Below the pieces are notes generated by a model. The model worked only from the letters and a program-made list of their open reading frames with translations. It did not search any database and was not told the origin of the DNA. A stretch of DNA of 8,338 nt, from assembly GCA_003485885.1 (NCBI GenBank), contig DNHM01000037.1:8656-16993 (forward strand). Direction: 5' to 3'. The stretch is from Acidimicrobiaceae bacterium. Its GTDB lineage: Bacteria > Actinomycetota > Acidimicrobiia > Acidimicrobiales > UBA10347. Within the stretch, counting starts at the first letter, position 1, and each line of letters starts with the position of its first letter. The translations under genes and the position numbers were made by a program. Shown here piece after piece: positions 5,011-8,338 of this stretch.

Positions 5011-6423
5011 ATGAGCAAGTCACCAAGGTCAACGAAGAGCCGCCCCACGCCCAATGGGCCACTACGGATCGCACTGCTCACCTACCGAGGCAAGGAACAT
5101 TGCGGCGGCCAAGGTGTCTACACCCGGTACATCGCTCGTGCGCTCACCGACCTTGGCCATCACGTCGAGGTCTTCAGTGGTAACCCGTATCCCGAGATTG
5201 ACGATGACATCCAGCTGCACAAACTCCCCAGCTTGGATATCTGGAACGACACCTACCCAGGCCGCATGCCTGCCTTCTGGGAGGTCAAGAGCCTTCCCGA
5301 TTTCGCGGAGACCATGGGACATTGCATCGGCACATTCAGCGAACCCATGTCGTTCAGCTGGCGGGTGCATGACCTGCTGAAGGACCGACTCGACGACTTC
5401 GACCTCATCCACGACAACCAGACACTTGGTTGGGGCATTTTGGCGCTCCAACAAGCTGGGCTTCCCGTGCTCGAGACCATCCATCACCCAATCACGGTTG
5501 ACCGCAAGCTCGAGATCGAACACAGCCGTTCAAAGATCGAAGAGTTCGGGAAACGCCGTTGGTATGCCTTCACCAAGATGCAGACCCGGGTCGCCCGTCG
5601 CATGTTGCGAGTCATGACGGTGAGCGAGTCTTCGCTTGGCGACATCTGCAGCGACCACAAGGTAAGCCCTGACCGTATTCATGTCGTGCCTGTGGGCGTC
5701 GACCCTGATCTGTTCAAGCCGCTACCTGACATCGCCCGAGTACCCGGCCGTATCGTGACCACGGCAAGCGCCGACGTTGTCCTCAAGGGCCTGCATTATC
5801 TGCTCGAAGCGTTGGCCAAACTACGCACCGAACGCGAAGACGCTCACCTGGTGATCATTGGTAAACCCAAAGATGGCGGCAAGGCCATGGACACCCTGGC
5901 TCGCCTTGGCCTCGAAGATCATGTCGAGTGGATTAGCGGCGTCCCCGATCAGCGCATCGTTGAGCTGTACGCCGAGTGTTCTGTGGCGTGTGTTCCTTCG
6001 CTGTACGAAGGTTTCTCGCTTCCTGCGATCGAAGCAATGTCGTCGGCTGCCCCACTCGTGGTCACCAACGGTGGTGCACTGCCCGAGGTCGTTGGTGAAG
6101 ACGGTGTTGGTGCACTGGTGGTGGAGACCGGCAACCCCGATGCACTTGCTGCCGCACTTGGCCGGGTACTCGATGACCCTGAGTACGCCGAACAACTCGG
6201 CGCCAATGCCCGGGCACGTGTGCTCGAAAACTGGAGCTGGCACCACACCGCGCTGCGCACGATCGAACAGTACGAACTGCTGCTCGACGAGTACTACGCA
6301 ACGCCACGATCCAAAATCGCTCGCCCGTTCAAACGCGGCGGACAACTACCCGAAGGTGCCGTGAAGGCGCAGAAACTCGCCGCCGAAGCCCGCGCCCGCG
6401 CCGCGGCAGAACAACAGGTGTAA
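5011..6423 (+). CDS. GT4-family glycosyltransferase (GT-B fold)
   Basis: The protein has 470 residues and should be a retaining, nucleotide-sugar-dependent glycosyltransferase. The N-terminal Rossmann half begins RIALLTYRGKEHCGGQGVYT (19-38), with the Gly-rich GGQG loop (32-35) used by GT4 enzymes near the donor phosphates, then ARALTDLGHHVEVFSG. VVPVGVDPDLF (225-235) leads into the donor half, followed by the LKGLHYLLEAL helix (Lys259), HLVIIGKP and the E-x7-E signature EGFSLPAIE (Glu333 to Glu341), then NGGALPEVV. There is no signal peptide or membrane span, so it should act at the cytoplasmic face. Beyond the GT-B fold is a basic, Ala-rich helical tail (441-470) that could bind membrane or a partner. 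The ATG has GGGAG only 2 nt upstream, an unusually close spacing; the next gene starts 3 bp after the TAA. Sugar and acceptor are unknown. The context suggests a methylated glycan or glycolipid. Confidence 0.92.
   Translation: MSKSPRSTKSRPTPNGPLRIALLTYRGKEHCGGQGVYTRYIARALTDLGHHVEVFSGNPYPEIDDDIQLHKLPSLDIWNDTYPGRMPAFWEVKSLPDFAETMGHCIGTFSEPMSFSWRVHDLLKDRLDDFDLIHDNQTLGWGILALQQAGLPVLETIHHPITVDRKLEIEHSRSKIEEFGKRRWYAFTKMQTRVARRMLRVMTVSESSLGDICSDHKVSPDRIHVVPVGVDPDLFKPLPDIARVPGRIVTTASADVVLKGLHYLLEALAKLRTEREDAHLVIIGKPKDGGKAMDTLARLGLEDHVEWISGVPDQRIVELYAECSVACVPSLYEGFSLPAIEAMSSAAPLVVTNGGALPEVVGEDGVGALVVETGNPDALAAALGRVLDDPEYAEQLGANARARVLENWSWHHTALRTIEQYELLLDEYYATPRSKIARPFKRGGQLPEGAVKAQKLAAEARARAAAEQQV
6416..6420 (+). 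promoter_or_regulatory. Shine-Dalgarno site for the methyltransferase
   Basis: AGGTG lies 6 nt upstream of the ATG at 6427 and is embedded in the last codons of the glycosyltransferase gene. It decides the start and indicates coupled translation of the two genes. Confidence 0.55.
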
Positions 6424-6426
6424 CCG

Positions 6427-7197
6427 ATGCTGACCGTTGACTACGACCGGCTTGGCCTGCAAGCCGGACACGAACTGCTTGATCTTGGCTGCGGCTTTGG
6501 CCGTCATGCCTTCGAGGCTGCTCGCCGGGGCGCTCACGTAACCGCATGTGACATGGCGGTGCCCGAACTCATCGACGTACGTAACACGTTCGGCGCAATG
6601 TACGAAGCCGGCGAACTCGACGACTCGACCCGCTGTAACCAGATTGCTGGCGACGCCACTCGGCTTCCGTTCGAAGACAACACGTTTGACCGGATCATCG
6701 CCAGCGAAGTCCTGGAGCACATACCCAGTGACATCGATGCGCTCACCGAACTCACTCGGGTGCTCAAACCTGGAGGCATCATCGCGGCCACCGTGCCGAC
6801 ATTTCTTCCCGAGCGCATCTGCTGGGCGATCAACAGCGACTACCACGCACCCGCCAGCGTCGGAGGCCATGTTCGCATCTACACCCGGGGTGAGATGCGA
6901 GCCAAGATGACCGGTGTCGGCCTCAACCCGATCGATGCACACCAGACCCACGGGTTACACAGCCCGTACTGGTGGCTCAAGTGCGCAGTCGGTATCGAGA
7001 ACAACGATCACCCACTGGTGAAGAAGTATCACGACCTGCTGGTGTGGGAAATCACGGATCAACCCAAGGTTCTGCAATGGGCTGGCAAGGTCCTTGACCC
7101 GCTGATTGGCAAGAGCACCATCGTGTACGCCGAAAAGATCGTCGTCGCTCCGGCGGCCGCACAGGCCCCCGATTTGAATGAAGCACATGCAGCCTGA
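6427..7197 (+). CDS. Class I SAM-dependent methyltransferase (Methyltransf_11-like)
   Basis: The protein has 256 residues with a complete Rossmann-like SAM-binding core. Motif I is LDLGCGFGRH (18-27), the acidic residue after strand 2 is Asp42 in ACDMA, motif II has GDATRLPFEDNTFD (75-88), EVLEHIP (94-100) follows and the post-motif region is RVLKPGGIIAATVP (111-124). These features are diagnostic of a small-molecule class I methyltransferase. The second half (ERICWAINSDYHAP, GGHVRIYT, THGLHSPYWWLK) carries the substrate-specific part and is rich in His and aromatic residues. Nothing indicates a protein or nucleic acid target. The tail from about 240 (APAAAQAPDLNEAHAA) is low-complexity. The gene lies 3 bp after the glycosyltransferase and overlaps the next gene, so it belongs to the same transcript. 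Its likely role is methylation of a sugar hydroxyl or carboxyl, or of the lipid acceptor, made by the neighbouring enzymes; this is inferred from context. Confidence 0.92.
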   Translation: MLTVDYDRLGLQAGHELLDLGCGFGRHAFEAARRGAHVTACDMAVPELIDVRNTFGAMYEAGELDDSTRCNQIAGDATRLPFEDNTFDRIIASEVLEHIPSDIDALTELTRVLKPGGIIAATVPTFLPERICWAINSDYHAPASVGGHVRIYTRGEMRAKMTGVGLNPIDAHQTHGLHSPYWWLKCAVGIENNDHPLVKKYHDLLVWEITDQPKVLQWAGKVLDPLIGKSTIVYAEKIVVAPAAAQAPDLNEAHAA

Positions 7198-8245
7198 GTT
7201 CACTCTCCCGGCGATCGACGGCATCATCACTGCCGATCAGGTCCGCTCCACCGGCAAGACCATCGCCGACCTCCAACTTCCAACCGGACAGGTGCCGTGG
7301 TTTCCCGGCGGTCACTGCGATCCGTGGAACCATGTCGAGACTGCGATGGCGCTCGACGTTGTCGGTCTGCATACCGAAGCCGCTGCTGCCTATGGCTGGT
7401 TGCGCGACATGCAACTCCCCGACGGCAGTTGGTATCAGTACTACCTGGGCAACGATGTCGAACAAGAGAAGTTCGATGCCAACACGATCGCCTACATCGC
7501 CGTCGGTGTCTGGCATCACTGGCTGCTCACCGGCGACCGGGCCTTCCTCACCGAGTACTGGCCAGTCGTCGACACTGCCATCAGTTGGGTGCTGGAACTA
7601 CAACGGCCTGCTGGCGACATCGTGTGGGCTCGTCACTCCGATGGCACCGCGTTCTCGTTCTCATTACTTACTGGTTCATCTTCGATCAGCCACAGCCTGA
7701 AAGCAGCGATCGCGATCGCCGACGAACTCGGCCACGATCGACCAACCTGGCGCCCGGCAACCGCTGCGCTTTGTGCATGTATTCGCGACAACGAGGCTGC
7801 GTTCGCGCCCAAAAAACGTTGGGCTATGGACTGGTACTACCCGGTGATGACTGGGGTGGTCCGCGGTCAGGCCGGCATCGATCGGCTTCAGGCGGGCGAA
7901 GACAAGTTCATCATCGAAGGCGCTGGCGTGCGCTGTGTTGCGGACCAGGACTGGGTCACGTCGGCCGAAACCTGCGAGGCCGTGTTGGCGTATCTCGCGG
8001 TCGACGAGACCGACCGAGCCCTCGAGTTGTTCGATTGGTCACAGTGCAATCGTGGTGCCGATGGCGCGTACTTCACCGGCATGGTCTTCCCTCAACGAGT
8101 GAACTTCCCTGGCGGCGAACGTTCTGCCTACACCGCTGCCGCCATCGTGCTCGCCGCCGACGCGCTCAGCGGAGCATCCCCGGCGTCCCGGCTGTTGTGG
8201 GCCCACGATGCACTCCCTGACGTTGAACCAATCGCCGTCGGCTAA
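7178..8245 (+). CDS. Alpha/alpha-toroid protein (prenyltransferase/squalene cyclase-like or six-hairpin glycosidase-like)
   Basis: The protein has 355 residues from ATG 7178, or 352 from ATG 7187. Neither start has a clear Shine-Dalgarno sequence, and both overlap the methyltransferase gene (by 20 or 11 bp), implying coupled translation. The sequence alternates helices with Gly/Trp/Asp turns, as in alpha/alpha barrels. QW-like repeats appear at QLPDGSW (79-85), LQRPAGDIVW (141-150) and QCNRGADGAYF (289-299). The segment GGHCDPWNHVETAMAL (44-59) begins the barrel. It lacks the DxDD motif of squalene cyclases and the zinc ligands of protein prenyltransferases, so a cyclase or prenyl-transfer reaction is not supported. 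A six-hairpin glycosidase relative is an equally good reading and fits a glycan operon. There is no signal peptide, so it should be cytoplasmic. A patch at 7661-7681 uses A/T-ending codons (TCA TTA CTT ACT GGT TCA TCT), unlike the rest of the gene. Acidic candidates are Asp48, Glu53, Asp82 and Glu263. Confidence 0.8.
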   Translation: MKHMQPEFTLPAIDGIITADQVRSTGKTIADLQLPTGQVPWFPGGHCDPWNHVETAMALDVVGLHTEAAAAYGWLRDMQLPDGSWYQYYLGNDVEQEKFDANTIAYIAVGVWHHWLLTGDRAFLTEYWPVVDTAISWVLELQRPAGDIVWARHSDGTAFSFSLLTGSSSISHSLKAAIAIADELGHDRPTWRPATAALCACIRDNEAAFAPKKRWAMDWYYPVMTGVVRGQAGIDRLQAGEDKFIIEGAGVRCVADQDWVTSAETCEAVLAYLAVDETDRALELFDWSQCNRGADGAYFTGMVFPQRVNFPGGERSAYTAAAIVLAADALSGASPASRLLWAHDALPDVEPIAVG

Positions 8246-8254
8246 CCACTCAGG

Positions 8255-8283
8255 AGTGTGCATTCCTTAGGGGAGTGCACACT
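8255..8283 (+). terminator. Hairpin terminator after the glycosyltransferase operon
   Basis: AGTGTGCATTCC (8255-8266) pairs with GGAGTGCACACT (8272-8283) over 12 bp with a single G-U pair and a 5-nt loop (TTAGG). It lies 9 bp after the TAA at 8243-8245. No T-run follows, as with the hairpin at 512-546. A shorter alternative hairpin, CACTC-AG-GAGTG (8247-8258), overlaps its left arm. Confidence 0.65.
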
Positions 8284-8338
8284 ATTCACGTCGTCTGGCG
8301 AAGTGCTTGCGTCGATTCACACGCAATGGAATGATGCG

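Noticed and set aside
5062..5523. 153-codon minus-strand frame inside the glycosyltransferase
   Set aside because: It is antisense to the conserved N-terminal GT-B half and has no ribosome site or domain.
7297..8220. 307-codon plus-strand frame within the toroid protein gene
   Set aside because: It is extremely Arg-rich and lies in the alternative frame of a conserved protein; it is a shadow of G/C-biased codons.
8284..8338. Possible start of a further gene at the right edge
   Set aside because: The remaining bases are too short to establish a reading frame or start, and no ribosome site is evident.

Overview
The window looks like chromosomal DNA from a high-GC actinobacterium. The evidence is G/C-rich third codon positions, GTG as well as ATG starts, several starts that look leaderless, and I-shaped hairpins without a T-run. 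The protein types would fit the Acidimicrobiia or a related free-living lineage, but that placement is an inference. I see no tRNA, rRNA, CRISPR array, transposase, integrase or phage gene, and no stretch over 300 bases without a gene.

Layout: (1) 1-497, plus strand: the 3' end of a gene for an extracytoplasmic protein with an anti-sigma-factor-like (RskA-C-like) domain. A perfect 12-bp hairpin (512-546) separates it from the convergent gene. (2) 547-1845, minus strand: a fold-type I PLP enzyme of the serine hydroxymethyltransferase superfamily, with several hallmark catalytic residues replaced. (3) 1977-2458, plus strand: a small single-pass membrane protein gene that is now split into two frames by a perfect 14-bp tandem duplication. 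Removing one copy restores one 155-codon frame. (4) 2537-2821, plus strand: a stand-alone RAM (Lrp/AsnC ligand-binding) protein. (5) 2903-3886, minus strand: a lipoprotein with a duplicated C-M-x3/4-GF motif. (6) 3964-4830, minus strand: an EamA/DMT-family ten-helix transporter. (7) 5011-8245, plus strand: a tight three-gene unit of GT4 glycosyltransferase, class I SAM methyltransferase and an alpha/alpha-toroid protein with QW-like repeats. The unit ends in a hairpin at 8255-8283.

The first half (1-4830) holds apparently unrelated single genes. Four of their starts (1977, 2537, 3886, 4830) carry a TAG-initial -10-like hexamer 5-6 nt upstream and no Shine-Dalgarno sequence, which points to leaderless transcription. 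The second half is a coherent operon. Gene spacing is +3 bp and then an overlap of 11 or 20 bp, and a 20-bp imperfect palindrome lies upstream of the first start. The operon most simply suggests assembly, methylation and processing of a glycan or glycolipid, but the substrate cannot be read from the sequence. The two most unusual points are the split membrane protein gene and the uncharacterised GT4-methyltransferase-toroid cassette. The degenerate-active-site SHMT relative comes third.
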